Below are positions 33,562-42,963 of a DNA stretch of 64,000 nucleotides, piece after piece. How positions within the stretch are numbered: position 1 is the first letter of the stretch; each line of letters starts with the position of its first letter. Location of the stretch: NCBI GenBank assembly GCA_963664655.2, contig OY761554.1, positions 1,860,001 through 1,924,000 of the forward strand. Reading direction: 5' to 3'. The notes beneath the pieces are model-generated. The model was not told where the DNA came from. It was given only the letters and a program-made list of their open reading frames with translations, and made no database searches. Origin of the DNA: Desulfospira sp963664655. GTDB taxonomy: Bacteria; Desulfobacterota; Desulfobacteria; Desulfobacterales; Desulfobacteraceae. The position numbers and the translations under genes were made by a program.

Positions 33562-35280
33562 ATGCATATTAAAGGGAAAAGAAGAGATAATCCGCGGGAC
33601 CGTTTAACCGTATTGGTTATCATTCTGGGGATCATCACCGGCTGCTTTATCGGCGTTCTGTTTATCTTCCCGTTATTTACACCGTCTTCCGGACCGGAGA
33701 AGCCATCTGACAAAATCTATGAAGTAACCAGGGCCTTGCCAAAGGACCCTGAATCCATACCGCTTCCCCAATCCCTTCAGATTTCACAGGTCATTGAGTT
33801 GAGACAGCTGCTGGAAAATGAACAATTTTTTCGCTTAAACAAGGTGCTGGATGAATACCAGCAGATCTTTGAAAAAGACCAGACCGATGAATACAAGCTT
33901 TATGATGCCTATCAGATATTTGGCTGCGCCCTTGTTTCATATGAAGCGCTGATCAAAAACTGGATCGCCGCCACCCCGGATCAATATCAGCCTTACCTTG
34001 CCATGGCGCACTATTATTTTGAACAAGGATGGCTGAACCGGGGGACCAAATGGGCAAAAGAGACATCCCGGGAACAATTTGAGCGCATGGGCCGGTGTTT
34101 TGAAAAATCCGAGGCCAACCTTAAACGGGCATTAGAGATGAAACCCGATTCACCGACTGCCTATAATCTGTTGATGGGGATTTACAAGGCAGACGGAAAA
34201 AGGAGATTCAAAAACCCCTGGATTGAAGGGGTGACCAAAACGTTTCCCGGCTCACCCAAAATCCAGGCGGTTATTTTCAATATCCAGGCCAAGGTTTTCA
34301 AGGCAGACCTTTCTGAAAAAGAAGATCCCATGGAAACGCTGATTGACGAAACATCCCGCAGGTTCCCGCACTCTTTTCTTCTAAAAGCAAGCGTGCTGTG
34401 GTCAAAAGAGCCCCGGTGGGGCGGCAGTTATGAGCAAATGGAAGCATTTGCAAAACAGACGGAAGAAATGACGGATAAGAACCCCAGATTTTCCACCCTT
34501 TACGGGTTGATTTATTATGACCAGGCCAGACGGTTCAGATCCCGCGATGATTATGATACTGCTTTGAATTTATTGGAGAAAGCACTTAAATTCGGGGATC
34601 ATTGGGCCGTTTACAATGAACGGGCAAAGATTTATCATTATGATCTGAAATTATTTGACAAGGCCCTTGAGGATGCTGTCATGAGCGCCAGGCTAAGGCC
34701 GCCCATTTACGAAACCCGCCTGATGCTGTCAAGAATAACCTATGCAAAGGACGACTATCCTCAGTCCCTTGCTGACCTGGAAAAAGCCGAACGGCTTAAC
34801 CCCGGAAATCCGGAAATCCAGTCCTGGAGAGAATGGGCTTCTAACCATATGATGAATAACGGCCACCGTTTATTTAAAGTTGATCTGCAGAATGCTATTG
34901 AAAAATACAATATCTGCCTTGAGTTTAATGATCACAATGTTCAAGCCTTTTACTGGAGAGGCCAGGCGTTTAACCAGCTAAAAAAATTTAAAGAGGCGTT
35001 ATGGGACTTTCAGACCGCCATAAATATCAATCCCCGGCATTTTGAGTCCTATCGCGCCATTGATTCTCTTTATGCCCGAAACCGTCAGTGGGACGCGATC
35101 ATCGGTTATTGGGATCAGTTTATTGCGCTGGTGCCGGACCATGCAGACGCTTACTTTGAAAGGTCAGGGGCCTATTACCATAATAACGATATGGCCAATG
35201 CAAAAAAAGATTTAAAGAAAGCGTGTGACCTGGGAAACAAGAAAGCGTGTCAACAATATGCCAGGGTAAAGAATTGGTAA
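33562..35280 (+). CDS. Membrane-anchored TPR-repeat protein
   Basis: A 572-residue protein. It has one transmembrane segment near the N-terminus (about 15-40, LTVLVIILGIITGCFIGVL), preceded by a basic stretch, so the bulk faces the periplasm. The rest is helical with several TPR-like units, for example PYLAMAHYYFEQGWLNRGTKWAKE, and a clear C-terminal run from about 435 (AFYWRGQAFNQLKKFKEAL, then AYFERSGAYYHNNDMANAKKDL). TPRs form protein-binding scaffolds. The partner is unknown. It is transcribed away from the bzaF-cobT operon and has a GGGGGG-rich ribosome site. Confidence 0.75.
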   Translation: MHIKGKRRDNPRDRLTVLVIILGIITGCFIGVLFIFPLFTPSSGPEKPSDKIYEVTRALPKDPESIPLPQSLQISQVIELRQLLENEQFFRLNKVLDEYQQIFEKDQTDEYKLYDAYQIFGCALVSYEALIKNWIAATPDQYQPYLAMAHYYFEQGWLNRGTKWAKETSREQFERMGRCFEKSEANLKRALEMKPDSPTAYNLLMGIYKADGKRRFKNPWIEGVTKTFPGSPKIQAVIFNIQAKVFKADLSEKEDPMETLIDETSRRFPHSFLLKASVLWSKEPRWGGSYEQMEAFAKQTEEMTDKNPRFSTLYGLIYYDQARRFRSRDDYDTALNLLEKALKFGDHWAVYNERAKIYHYDLKLFDKALEDAVMSARLRPPIYETRLMLSRITYAKDDYPQSLADLEKAERLNPGNPEIQSWREWASNHMMNNGHRLFKVDLQNAIEKYNICLEFNDHNVQAFYWRGQAFNQLKKFKEALWDFQTAININPRHFESYRAIDSLYARNRQWDAIIGYWDQFIALVPDHADAYFERSGAYYHNNDMANAKKDLKKACDLGNKKACQQYARVKNW

Positions 35281-35399
35281 AACCCAAAAGCCGCCGCTAA
35301 CGGCTAACCAATGTCATTAACTTAAGCATCGAGTATGTTATTTGTAAGTCTCCTCTGTGTAGTTTGGCCCAAGCCAAACCTCTATTCTCTCTGTGGTTT
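35281..35399. repeat. Degenerate tandem repeats (GCTAACG and CTCTGTG types)
   Basis: Directly after the TPR gene stop comes GCTAACGGCTAACC (35295-35308), then CTCTGTG-type strings around 35352-35397. No gene is present. Confidence 0.6.
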
Positions 35400-35602
35400 A
35401 TATGAAAGTCTCATTAACAAGCCGAAAAGACTTTCATTTTTCGTTGTGGGCGGTGCTTGGTTGGATAACCCAAGCCGTCCGTGACGGTTATAAGAAAGTC
35501 TCACTAAGGTCCTGAGAAGACTTTCAATATTTGTTGTGGGCGGTTCTTGGTTGGATAACCAAAACGGCCCGGTTTCTGCCCTTCAGGGTATGGCCGTTAA
35601 TA
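35400..35602 (-). repeat. Interspersed modular repeat, copy 3 (double)
   Basis: Two head-to-tail units in reverse orientation to copies 1 and 2. One carries the CCGTCACGGACGGC head module and the other the GGCCATACCCTGAAGGGC head. Both have the TTGG/CCAA and GAAAGTCT/AGACTTTC hairpins. Confidence 0.85.
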
Positions 35603-35652
35603 AGAGCCGTCCCAATTTATAGTGATGAAAACGCTTAAGTTAATGACATTGA

Positions 35653-35692
35653 ACGGCTAACAGCGGATGGCTAAATGCTAACAGCTAACAAA
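35653..35692 (+). repeat. 7-nt tandem repeat (GCTAACA type)
   Basis: Units GGCTAAC, GCGGATG, GCTAAAT, GCTAACA and GCTAACA follow each other with 7-nt period and partial decay. Confidence 0.7.
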
Positions 35693-35699
35693 AAGACAA

Positions 35700-35731
35700 C
35701 GGCGCTACTAAAATAAATTCTAGTAACGCCG
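35700..35731 (-). terminator. Probable terminator of the diguanylate cyclase gene
   Basis: The hairpin CGGCGCTACTA...TAGTAACGCCG lies 55 bp past the stop codon. On the minus strand it is followed by TTGTCTTTTTG. The T-run is imperfect, so the call is moderate. Confidence 0.6.
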
Positions 35732-35785
35732 CAAGGGTGAGGGTGGTGGTGTTTTTGGGTATATATGGGTGGTTCTGTGGCGGGC

Positions 35786-36865
35786 TTATGCGTTTTCCTT
35801 CATACGGGTGCTGTTGGGGCTGTCCGCTTCTGAACAGATCTTGATCAGACCCGGCATGACGGTGTTCCGGCCATTGAGCTTGGCCTTGTACAGCATGGCA
35901 TCGGCATCCTGGACAAAGGAGGTCATGTCGTGTTCCGGCAACAGGCCGGACACCCCGAAGCTTGAGGTGACCTTAATCCGTCTGTTATCATGGGTCATGG
36001 GAAGCCTTGAGATTTTCTCCCTGAGCCGGTCTGCCAGTTCTATGGCCTTGATTTTGTCGGTTTCCGGTAAAATGGCGATAAATTCTTCGCCGCCGTACCG
36101 GCATAAAATATCGCCCTGCCGCATGCTTTCCCGGACCAGGGCGGAGACTTCCCTTAAGACCATATCCCCGGCCAAGTGGCCGTAGGTGTCGTTGACTTTT
36201 TTAAAGTGATCCAGATCAAACATGATCAAGGACAGTTCATACCGGTGCCGTTTGGCGTTGGATATATGCCGGTTCAGCTGGCTTTCAAACTCCCGTCGGT
36301 TGTAACACTGGGTTAACGGGTCCAGGGTGGCGGCGTTTTTTAAATTTTCAATTCTCACCTGTTTGGACAGGGCGGCGGCGCATCCCTGGAGCATGAGGTT
36401 CACCACCTCATCATGAAAGGGATACAATCTGTGTTCCGGCAGCATATAGAGCCTGGCCTGAAAATCTTCTTCATCTATTTCATAATATTCAAGGTTGTCT
36501 ATACTGAATTTTTCCTGGATTTCATGGGGAGCAAATTCATGGTTGATGTAGGTTAAATTTTTGGGATGGGGCAGGTTAAAATCCTGGGCAATCACCCCTT
36601 CAATGGATTTTTTATACATTCTCGGGTCAAGCCAGACCTCTACCCGGCTGTCCTTCTTTACGGCAAAGGCAAACAATCTGTACCCAAGGATATCTTTGAG
36701 GCATGTGGACAGTTCATTGATGATGTCAAGGGCGGAGTTCTTTTTGCTTAAAGCAACAATATGGCGGCTTAATTTGGCATGATCCGCCTGCCGGATGGCT
36801 GAGCCGAAAATCAATGTGACCAGGGCGGCGGCTTTTTTGGATACTCTTTCAAATGTCTGGTTCAT
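35786..36865 (-). CDS. Diguanylate cyclase (GGDEF domain) with N-terminal sensor region
   Basis: A 359-residue protein. The C-terminal GGDEF domain (about 185-345) keeps the active GGEEF signature (CRYGGEEFIAILPE) and FDLDHFKKVNDTYGH. An RQGD sequence five residues before GGEEF is the inhibitory I-site, so product feedback is expected. The N-terminal about 170 residues have no strong membrane segment and may be a degenerate GAF-like sensor (unsure). It should make c-di-GMP, possibly for the PilZ protein and the flagellar genes of this window. Confidence 0.92.
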   Translation of the reverse strand: MNQTFERVSKKAAALVTLIFGSAIRQADHAKLSRHIVALSKKNSALDIINELSTCLKDILGYRLFAFAVKKDSRVEVWLDPRMYKKSIEGVIAQDFNLPHPKNLTYINHEFAPHEIQEKFSIDNLEYYEIDEEDFQARLYMLPEHRLYPFHDEVVNLMLQGCAAALSKQVRIENLKNAATLDPLTQCYNRREFESQLNRHISNAKRHRYELSLIMFDLDHFKKVNDTYGHLAGDMVLREVSALVRESMRQGDILCRYGGEEFIAILPETDKIKAIELADRLREKISRLPMTHDNRRIKVTSSFGVSGLLPEHDMTSFVQDADAMLYKAKLNGRNTVMPGLIKICSEADSPNSTRMKENA

Positions 36866-37103
36866 GGCGGTTCCCCTTTACCCGGTAACCCGGGTTTATC
36901 TGATACTTAAGCATTAAATTATGCAATTGGTATGCCATAAAACAAAAGATCGCTCATTGTCATTTAATATTAAGCGGTTATGTGGCGTTTTTACTGATGC
37001 GGCCCGTTTCAGTGGGAAAATAATGCCGGGCATTTATGGGCCTTTAGCCAATCTTTTGACGGTCCGGCTAGGGATATGCCTGCACCATGACACATCCCCA
37101 AAG

Positions 37104-37685
37104 TTATAAATCCCCCTTAAGCCCGATGGCTTCAGCCACCGGCTGCATGCCCCGTATAACCTCGGTGAACAGGTCGGACAGTTCCATTTCCAGCATCCGG
37201 GCCCCTTTTTCGATAACCTCCCGGTCAACCCCTGCGGCAAAGGCTTTGGACTTGAATTTCTTGTTTACGGATTTGGCCGTGATGTCCAGAACGCTTTTGG
37301 ATGGCCTCATCAGGGCCGCACTGGCCACAAGGCCGGTCAGTTCATCAACAGCGTATAAGGTTTTTTCCAGCCGGGTTTCGGGTTTTGTATCCGAGCAGAT
37401 GCCCCAGCCGTGGCTGATGACAGCCCGGATATATGCCGCCGGCCAGTGATGGGCCTCAAACAGTTCGACGCATTTTTTGCAGTGTTCTTCCGGGTACATC
37501 TCATAGTCAAGGTCATGAACAAGCCCGATGATCCGCCACATTTCAGGATCTTCTCCAAATTTTTCCGCAAAATGGCCCATCACGGACTCCACGGTTAGCG
37601 CATGCCGGATCAGGCTGTCTTTTTTATTGTATTTTTTTAGAAGTTCTAGGGCATCTTCCCGGGTTGGTATAACGGTTTCAGTCAT
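37104..37685 (-). CDS. HD-domain phosphohydrolase
   Basis: A small HD-superfamily protein of 193 residues. The metal site is formed by His28 (RHALTVESVM), the pair GLVHDLDYE (about 56), His79-type residues in EAHHWPAAYIRAVISHG, and Asp in AVDELTG (about 118). This is the layout of the HDIG subgroup of short hydrolases. These act on nucleotides or phosphate esters; the substrate is unknown. It is transcribed alone. Confidence 0.85.
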   Translation of the reverse strand: MTETVIPTREDALELLKKYNKKDSLIRHALTVESVMGHFAEKFGEDPEMWRIIGLVHDLDYEMYPEEHCKKCVELFEAHHWPAAYIRAVISHGWGICSDTKPETRLEKTLYAVDELTGLVASAALMRPSKSVLDITAKSVNKKFKSKAFAAGVDREVIEKGARMLEMELSDLFTEVIRGMQPVAEAIGLKGDL

Positions 37686-37836
37686 TAATTTTCCTTAAAT
37701 TTCAAGTGATTTGCCGGCCCTCTGAGTGACGGTTCAGCAAACCGGTAAAAATCGTAACTCTGGTTTCTGTAATCTGCAAATATTGAAACTTTACATCCAG
37801 GCCGTTTAAACCACTGTTATTATTATGCCGGGCAGA

Positions 37837-38760
37837 TTACTCTCCCCACCCATCCACCACAATAATGACCCGGCATTCCTTGAAAAACTGGTGTCTTTCC
37901 TGGCGCTTTTCAAGCTTTTTGGCATCTTTCATGCCGATCATAATGGAAGAGTCATTTTTCCCCGATTTCCTCAGCCCCTTCAGAATAATGGGGCGGGGAC
38001 CGGTCCGTTTATGTCTTTTGGCCTTTTCAATGTCGCACAGATACAGGCATGCCCCGTACTGAACGGCAAATTCGCGGCTGATGAACAAGGAGGAGTAGAC
38101 TTTCCGGCCCTGCTCGCTGACAATGACCGGGTAAAGGACCGGATCAACCTTAAGCCCCCTGGCATCCAGGATCAGTCCGGTATAGGGAAATTCTCCCAGG
38201 CCTTTTCCGGTTTGTTCGGTTTTTTCCGGATTGATTTCGGAAATCTGACGGATTTCATCGGGCAGGGTCAGCTGAAGGAAGCCTCCGTATATGCTGGTCT
38301 CAATTTCAACCGCCATATCAAGGGCAGAGGTATAGGTCTGGCGGACAATAAGGGCATCCCCGGCAGTTTTTTCAATTCCGGCAAGGATGACATCGTTGTT
38401 GGATGCATACTCTCCCACGGTCAGGCCGTTATAAATTTTAACCTGCTTTAAGATTTCAATGATATGGCCGTTGGCATTGGCCCGTGCCGATCCGGGCACG
38501 GATTCTATTTCAGATTCGGTGTTTTCTTTTGGGGCAGCCTTGCCTATGGCGGTTATTTTTCCGGTACTCCAGTTGATTTTTCCATTGTCAAACCGGGTGA
38601 CGCAGTCGGCATAGGCCATGGCCGGCAGGATGCAGGCCAGGAAGAGGAAAAGGCAAAAAAAACCGCGCTGTAGGACAACAGGCAAGGCCCCCAAAGACCG
38701 GAGCCTGAGGGCCGTTTTACACCCGTTAACCGGGGCTGTATGGTTGAATAAAAATGGCAT
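37837..38760 (-). CDS. Secreted protein of unknown function (LPP20/FlgT-like region possible)
   Basis: A 307-residue frame with a hydrophobic signal segment about 35 residues in (GFFCLFLFLACILPAMAYA) and a predicted cut before DCVTRFDNG. The true start may be downstream of 38760, because no ribosome site stands before that ATG. The middle part (about 60-200) alternates strands and helices and loosely resembles LPP20-like secreted domains found in deltaproteobacteria. The C-terminus is basic. No partner gene is adjacent. Confidence 0.6.
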   Translation of the reverse strand: MPFLFNHTAPVNGCKTALRLRSLGALPVVLQRGFFCLFLFLACILPAMAYADCVTRFDNGKINWSTGKITAIGKAAPKENTESEIESVPGSARANANGHIIEILKQVKIYNGLTVGEYASNNDVILAGIEKTAGDALIVRQTYTSALDMAVEIETSIYGGFLQLTLPDEIRQISEINPEKTEQTGKGLGEFPYTGLILDARGLKVDPVLYPVIVSEQGRKVYSSLFISREFAVQYGACLYLCDIEKAKRHKRTGPRPIILKGLRKSGKNDSSIMIGMKDAKKLEKRQERHQFFKECRVIIVVDGWGE

Positions 38761-38785
38761 CCTTTGGGTGAAGCATTTTTCGGGT

Positions 38786-39529
38786 TTAACGCAGTTCCAG
38801 GGACTTTACCGACCCTGAAACCATTTGCCCAAGCGCCTGAAGCTCCTTTTCAGAAAAAAAACGGTTGTTGTCTTCTAAAAATTGGGGATTCAGGACATCC
38901 ACATGCCTTGAGCAGTTTTGAAGCACATACCGGTCAGCGCCCTGAATCATTTTTCCCATATCCTTTATAATATCTGTGGTGATAAAGGGACGGACGCAGG
39001 TGGTCCGAAACTCGTAATCCGGGCTTTTTTCCATGATCAGCCTGATGCTTTGAGGTATCCTGTTCTTGATATCCATTTGCCCTTTTGCCAAATCGGGGTA
39101 ATGTTCAAGGCTGGTTTTGATGTCCATGGCCGTGTAGTCAATCAGTCCTTTATCAAAAAGGGTTGCCAGTATTCCGGGCCTGGACCCGTTGCTGTCCAGT
39201 TTGATCTTGAACCCCAAGGCCCTGACCTTTTCCATGAATGCTTCAAGGCCTTTTTGAAGGGTGGGTTCGCCCCCTGTGATCACCACGCCTTGAAGCAGCC
39301 CTTTTCTTTTTTCAAGAAATGAAAAAATTTCCCGTTCGTCTATTGGTTGAATTCTTCCTGTTGGTTGTCCCGGGCCGGAATCGCCACCATCCCTTTTGAC
39401 AGGGTCAGCGGCAAGTTCCGGATTGTGGCAGTAAGGGCATTTAAAATTACAGCCAATGGTAAATACCACACATGCCAGGGTTCCAGGAAAGTCAATCAGG
39501 GAATTCTTTTGGAACCCGCCTATGTCCAT
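38786..39529 (-). CDS. nrdG: Anaerobic ribonucleotide reductase activating protein
   Basis: A 247-residue radical SAM activase starting at ATG 39529 (MDIGGFQKNSLIDFPG), 5 nt after the nrdD stop; the frame extends upstream into nrdD. The Fe-S motif CNFKCPYCHN (Cx3Cx2C) and VVITGGEPTLQ are clear. It installs the glycyl radical on NrdD. It carries an insertion near residues 45-62 (GGDSGPGQPTGRIQP) relative to short NrdG proteins and is of the longer PFL-activase-like type. Confidence 0.92.
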   Translation of the reverse strand: MDIGGFQKNSLIDFPGTLACVVFTIGCNFKCPYCHNPELAADPVKRDGGDSGPGQPTGRIQPIDEREIFSFLEKRKGLLQGVVITGGEPTLQKGLEAFMEKVRALGFKIKLDSNGSRPGILATLFDKGLIDYTAMDIKTSLEHYPDLAKGQMDIKNRIPQSIRLIMEKSPDYEFRTTCVRPFITTDIIKDMGKMIQGADRYVLQNCSRHVDVLNPQFLEDNNRFFSEKELQALGQMVSGSVKSLELR

Positions 39530-39534
39530 GGCGG

Positions 39535-41640
39535 TTACGCCACCGTATACGCCTTGAGCGTATAGGTCTTGCGCATGGAAAATTCGGTCTGCTTGCCGTT
39601 GTTCCACTGCCCCACCGGCCTTAGATATCCCACCACCCTGGAGTAAATCTCCGTATCGGCATGGCAGGTGTCACATGTTGCATGTTCCCCGGAAATATAG
39701 CCGTGGGATGGGCAGACACTGAAGGTGGGGGTCAGTGTAAAGTAAGGCAGCCTGAAGGTGCTGGATACCTGGTTGACCAGGTTTTTAACCACTTCGGTGT
39801 CCCGGACCTCTTCACCTAAAAAGAGGTGCTGAACCGTTCCGCCGGTATATTTGGTCTGGAGGTCGTCCTGGAGTTCCAGTGCCTCAAAGATATCATCGGT
39901 ATAGTTGACCGGCAGGTGGGTGGAGTTGGTGTAAAACGGATCGCACCCGGTTTTGTATTCCTCTTCATTGGCGCAGATAATGTCGTGAAATTTTTTCTTG
40001 TCCAGATTGGCAAACCGGTAGGTCGTGCCTTCGGCCGGCGTGGCTTCAAGGTTGAAAATCTCATCGGTTTCTTCCTGGAGTTTTTCAATCCGGCTTCTGA
40101 TATGGTCCATCACCTTTACGGCAAAAGCCTGGCCTTCATCCTGGGCAATGCCCCGGCCGAGAAAATTGAGGCAGGCCTCGTTCATCCCGAGGACCCCGAT
40201 GGTGGAAAAATGGTTGCGCCAGTAGACCCCGGTATTTTCTTTGATTTTTCTTAAGTAGAATTTTGAGTAAGGATAAAGATCGCCGTCAGTGAATTTTTCA
40301 AGGATCTTCCGCTTAATGCTCAAAGAGTCCGCTGATATCCGGATCAGCTTGTCCAGACGGGCGAAAAACTGGTCCTCATTTTCAGACAGATACCCGATCC
40401 GGGGCAGGTTCAGGGTCACCACGCCAATGGAGCCGGTAAGGGGATTGGCCCCGAAAAGCCCCCCGCCCCGTTTGCGAAGCTCCCGGTTGTCCAGCCTTAA
40501 GCGGCAGCACATGGATCGGGCATCCTCGGGATCCATATCGGAATTGACAAAGTTTGAAAAATAGGGGATCCCGTATTTGCCCGTCATTTTCCAGATATTT
40601 TCCAGGTTTGGATTGGACCAGTCAAAATCTTCGGTAATATTGTAGGTGGGAATGGGGAAGGTAAAGACCCGGCCCTTGGCATCCCCTTCCATCATGACCT
40701 GGGCAAAAGCGGCATTGATGATGTCCATCTCGTCCTGGAATTCTTTATAGGTATGCTCTCTGTACTCACCGCCGATAATGACGGGAGAGTCTTTTAAGGT
40801 GGACGGAACATTCAAATCCATGGTGATGTTGGTAAACGGGGTCTGAAACCCTACCCGGGTGGGAATGTTGATGTTGAAAACAAATTCCTGAAGGGCCTGT
40901 TTGACTTCTTTGGGGGTGAGCCGGTCTTCCCAGACAAAGGGGGCTAAAAGGGTGTCAAAGTTGGACATGGCCTGGGCCCCGGCCGCCTCTCCCTGGAGGG
41001 TATAAAAAAAGTTGACAATCTGGCCCAAAGCGCTTCTGAAATGCTTGGGGGGAGAGGATTCCACCTTGCCGGCCACGCCCTTGAACCCTTCGAGCAGCAG
41101 GTCCTGGAGATCCCAGCCCACACAATATACGGACAAAAGGCTTAAATCATGGATATGAATATCCCCGGAATTATGGGCATCCCGGACTTCGGGGGGATAA
41201 ATCCGGTTGAGCCAGTACTCGGCGGTGATATCTGAACTGATATAATTATTGAGCCCCTGGAGGGAATAGCTCATGTTGGAGTTTTCCTTAACCTTCCAGT
41301 CCATGCGGCTGATGTAGGATTCCATGAGATCAACGTTTTCTTTGATGGCGATTTTACGAATCTGGTGGTGCTGTTCCCGGTAGATGATGTATGCCTTGGC
41401 GGTTTTATAAAACGGAGAATCCAGCAGGACCCGTTCAACAATATCCTGAATTTCTTCCACCTCGGGAACCGGCCCTAGCTGAAGGTCCCGGGCAAGGGTC
41501 AGCACCCTCATGGTCATTCTTTTGGCTTCCCTGCCATTGAATTCACCCGTGGCCTCCCCGGCCTTTTGCATGGCATTGGTTATTTTTGAAGAATCAAATT
41601 CGGCAATCCGCCCATCTCTTTTTTTAATCTGCTCAAACAT
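39535..41640 (-). CDS. nrdD: Anaerobic (class III) ribonucleoside-triphosphate reductase
   Basis: Protein of 701 residues. An ATP-cone lies at 1-90. The catalytic core contains CVGWDLQDLLLEG and the finger-loop region (NEACLNFLGRG). The Zn site is formed by CPSHGYISGEHATCDTCH. The glycyl-radical loop RVVGYLRPVGQWNNGK lies near the C-terminus. It reduces ribonucleotides to deoxyribonucleotides without oxygen. It is first in an operon with nrdG. Two NrdR-like boxes precede it. Confidence 0.97.
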   Translation of the reverse strand: MFEQIKKRDGRIAEFDSSKITNAMQKAGEATGEFNGREAKRMTMRVLTLARDLQLGPVPEVEEIQDIVERVLLDSPFYKTAKAYIIYREQHHQIRKIAIKENVDLMESYISRMDWKVKENSNMSYSLQGLNNYISSDITAEYWLNRIYPPEVRDAHNSGDIHIHDLSLLSVYCVGWDLQDLLLEGFKGVAGKVESSPPKHFRSALGQIVNFFYTLQGEAAGAQAMSNFDTLLAPFVWEDRLTPKEVKQALQEFVFNINIPTRVGFQTPFTNITMDLNVPSTLKDSPVIIGGEYREHTYKEFQDEMDIINAAFAQVMMEGDAKGRVFTFPIPTYNITEDFDWSNPNLENIWKMTGKYGIPYFSNFVNSDMDPEDARSMCCRLRLDNRELRKRGGGLFGANPLTGSIGVVTLNLPRIGYLSENEDQFFARLDKLIRISADSLSIKRKILEKFTDGDLYPYSKFYLRKIKENTGVYWRNHFSTIGVLGMNEACLNFLGRGIAQDEGQAFAVKVMDHIRSRIEKLQEETDEIFNLEATPAEGTTYRFANLDKKKFHDIICANEEEYKTGCDPFYTNSTHLPVNYTDDIFEALELQDDLQTKYTGGTVQHLFLGEEVRDTEVVKNLVNQVSSTFRLPYFTLTPTFSVCPSHGYISGEHATCDTCHADTEIYSRVVGYLRPVGQWNNGKQTEFSMRKTYTLKAYTVA

Positions 41641-41724
41641 CGGTCCACCCCTTGAAATCTTATTGAATTTAGCCTATCTTTCTTTTCAGAAATTGTGGAA
41701 GAAGGCACCTGATAAACCCAGAAT

Positions 41725-41772
41725 TAGTCCATATGTTGGTGAATGTCAACTAAAAAAATCTATATATAGTGT
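41725..41772 (-). promoter_or_regulatory. Candidate pair of NrdR boxes upstream of nrdD
   Basis: The better box (41757-41772, minus strand ACACTATATATAGATT) closely fits the ACACWATATATWGTGT-type consensus. A weaker site centred on CATATG (41730-41735) lies 32 bp away, centre to centre, three helical turns as in known NrdR pairs. Confidence 0.6.
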
Positions 41773-41830
41773 TTTTTTATAATCCTAACAATTTAATAGC
41801 TAACTGCTAATAGCCAAGGGCTATCCCCCC

Positions 41831-42067
41831 ATGCAACTTGACCAGTCCCCATCATTCAGACGAACCATTTCCCCATGGTATGATTCCAACACGGCCTGCT
41901 GGGCATTGATTGTTTTTATGGTTCCGGTTTTTTTATTTGCCCTGTCCGGAATTGGAACCGCCACCGTCATGGCACCGGACCATATCTGGTTTCCGGGCAT
42001 TCTGGCCTTTTTGGCCTTTTTTTTGATTCTTAAGGTGTATCTTCGGCTCAGACAGAGGTCTGATTAG
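41831..42067 (+). CDS. Small hypothetical membrane protein
   Basis: A 78-codon frame. Two hydrophobic stretches (about 26-44 and 52-68) are followed by a basic end (RLRQRSD), which is coding-like. No good ribosome site stands before the ATG, only a run of C. No family was recognised. It lies between nrdD and a degenerate repeat near aroK. Confidence 0.4.
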   Translation: MQLDQSPSFRRTISPWYDSNTACWALIVFMVPVFLFALSGIGTATVMAPDHIWFPGILAFLAFFLILKVYLRLRQRSD

Positions 42068-42145
42068 GGACGGGGATCAGGCTCCCTCTCCAAATCGAAA
42101 TCCAAATCCAAATCGGAAAATTCGGCAGAGTACATGCGATCACCC

Positions 42146-42231
42146 TGTGGAGGGAGACCGGAGGCCGGATGCGCAACCCTTGGGGGATCGCAAATCCGGT
42201 CTCCCTTTTTCCAGTCTCCGGTCTCCATTCT
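42146..42231. repeat. Degenerate 7-nt repeats (GGAGACC/GGTCTCC type) in inverted arrangement
   Basis: GGGAGACCGGAGGCCGG on the left and CCGGTCTCCC, CCAGTCTCCGGTCTCC on the right form a loose inverted array. The same motif recurs at 49110-49165 and 59140-59265. Confidence 0.6.
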
Positions 42232-42266
42232 TTATTATCCATAGCGCGCATTCACAACAAAAAGCC

Positions 42267-42773
42267 TTATTCCTTTTCCCCCAACGCCTTTTGAATTTGA
42301 AGCGATACGTCGTCCTGGGTGATGCCGTCGGTGTCTATGACCAGGTCTGCGTATTTCCGGTAAAGCTGCTGCCGTTCCCGGTACAATTGTTCAAATGTCT
42401 GGGCTTCGGCCTTGGCAATCCCCCGGGTATCAAAATTATTGATCCGTTCTTTAATGACGTCAAAGGCCGCATTCAGGTGAATGACGGTGGAAAGACCCTT
42501 AAGATGGGTCATGGCTTTTTCGCTGTAGGCCACACTGCCGCCCGTTGAAATCACATGGTGGTCAATATTGATTTTTAAAATTTCCTGTTCTTCCACAGCC
42601 CTTAAATTCATATGGCCGGTCTCGTCAAGGATTTCCTGAAGGGTTTTCTGTTGGTTGATCTGGATCAGGATGTCCGTGTCCAGAAAGGACAGCCCCAGAT
42701 TTTTAGCCAGGATGATACCCACCGTGCTTTTACCGGCCCCGGGCATGCCGATCAGTGTAAGGTTTGTTTTCAT
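42267..42773 (-). CDS. aroK: Shikimate kinase
   Basis: A protein of 168 residues starting at ATG 42773 (MKTNLTLIGMPGAGKST), with GAGGTG seven bases before; the ATG 18 nt upstream is less likely. Walker A is GMPGAGKST. LDTDILIQ holds the shikimate-binding Asp, STGGSVAYS is the middle motif and NFDTRGIAKAEAQ is near the lid. It phosphorylates shikimate in aromatic amino acid synthesis. It is a single gene here. Confidence 0.93.
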   Translation of the reverse strand: MKTNLTLIGMPGAGKSTVGIILAKNLGLSFLDTDILIQINQQKTLQEILDETGHMNLRAVEEQEILKINIDHHVISTGGSVAYSEKAMTHLKGLSTVIHLNAAFDVIKERINNFDTRGIAKAEAQTFEQLYRERQQLYRKYADLVIDTDGITQDDVSLQIQKALGEKE

Positions 42774-42963
42774 TTTGCACCTCTTTTTCATATTCCCGCC
42801 TGAAACCTGCAGGCAAAAGAGTCTCTAATACACATGGGCATCCCCCCATGTCAATCCAAAACCTGGGGCAACCCTTGCCGCCGGTTTCCCCACTTGTTTC
42901 TTGTCTCTGGTGTCCCGGTTATGATATGAGTTCAGGAACATTGATTTGAATAAGGAGACACGC

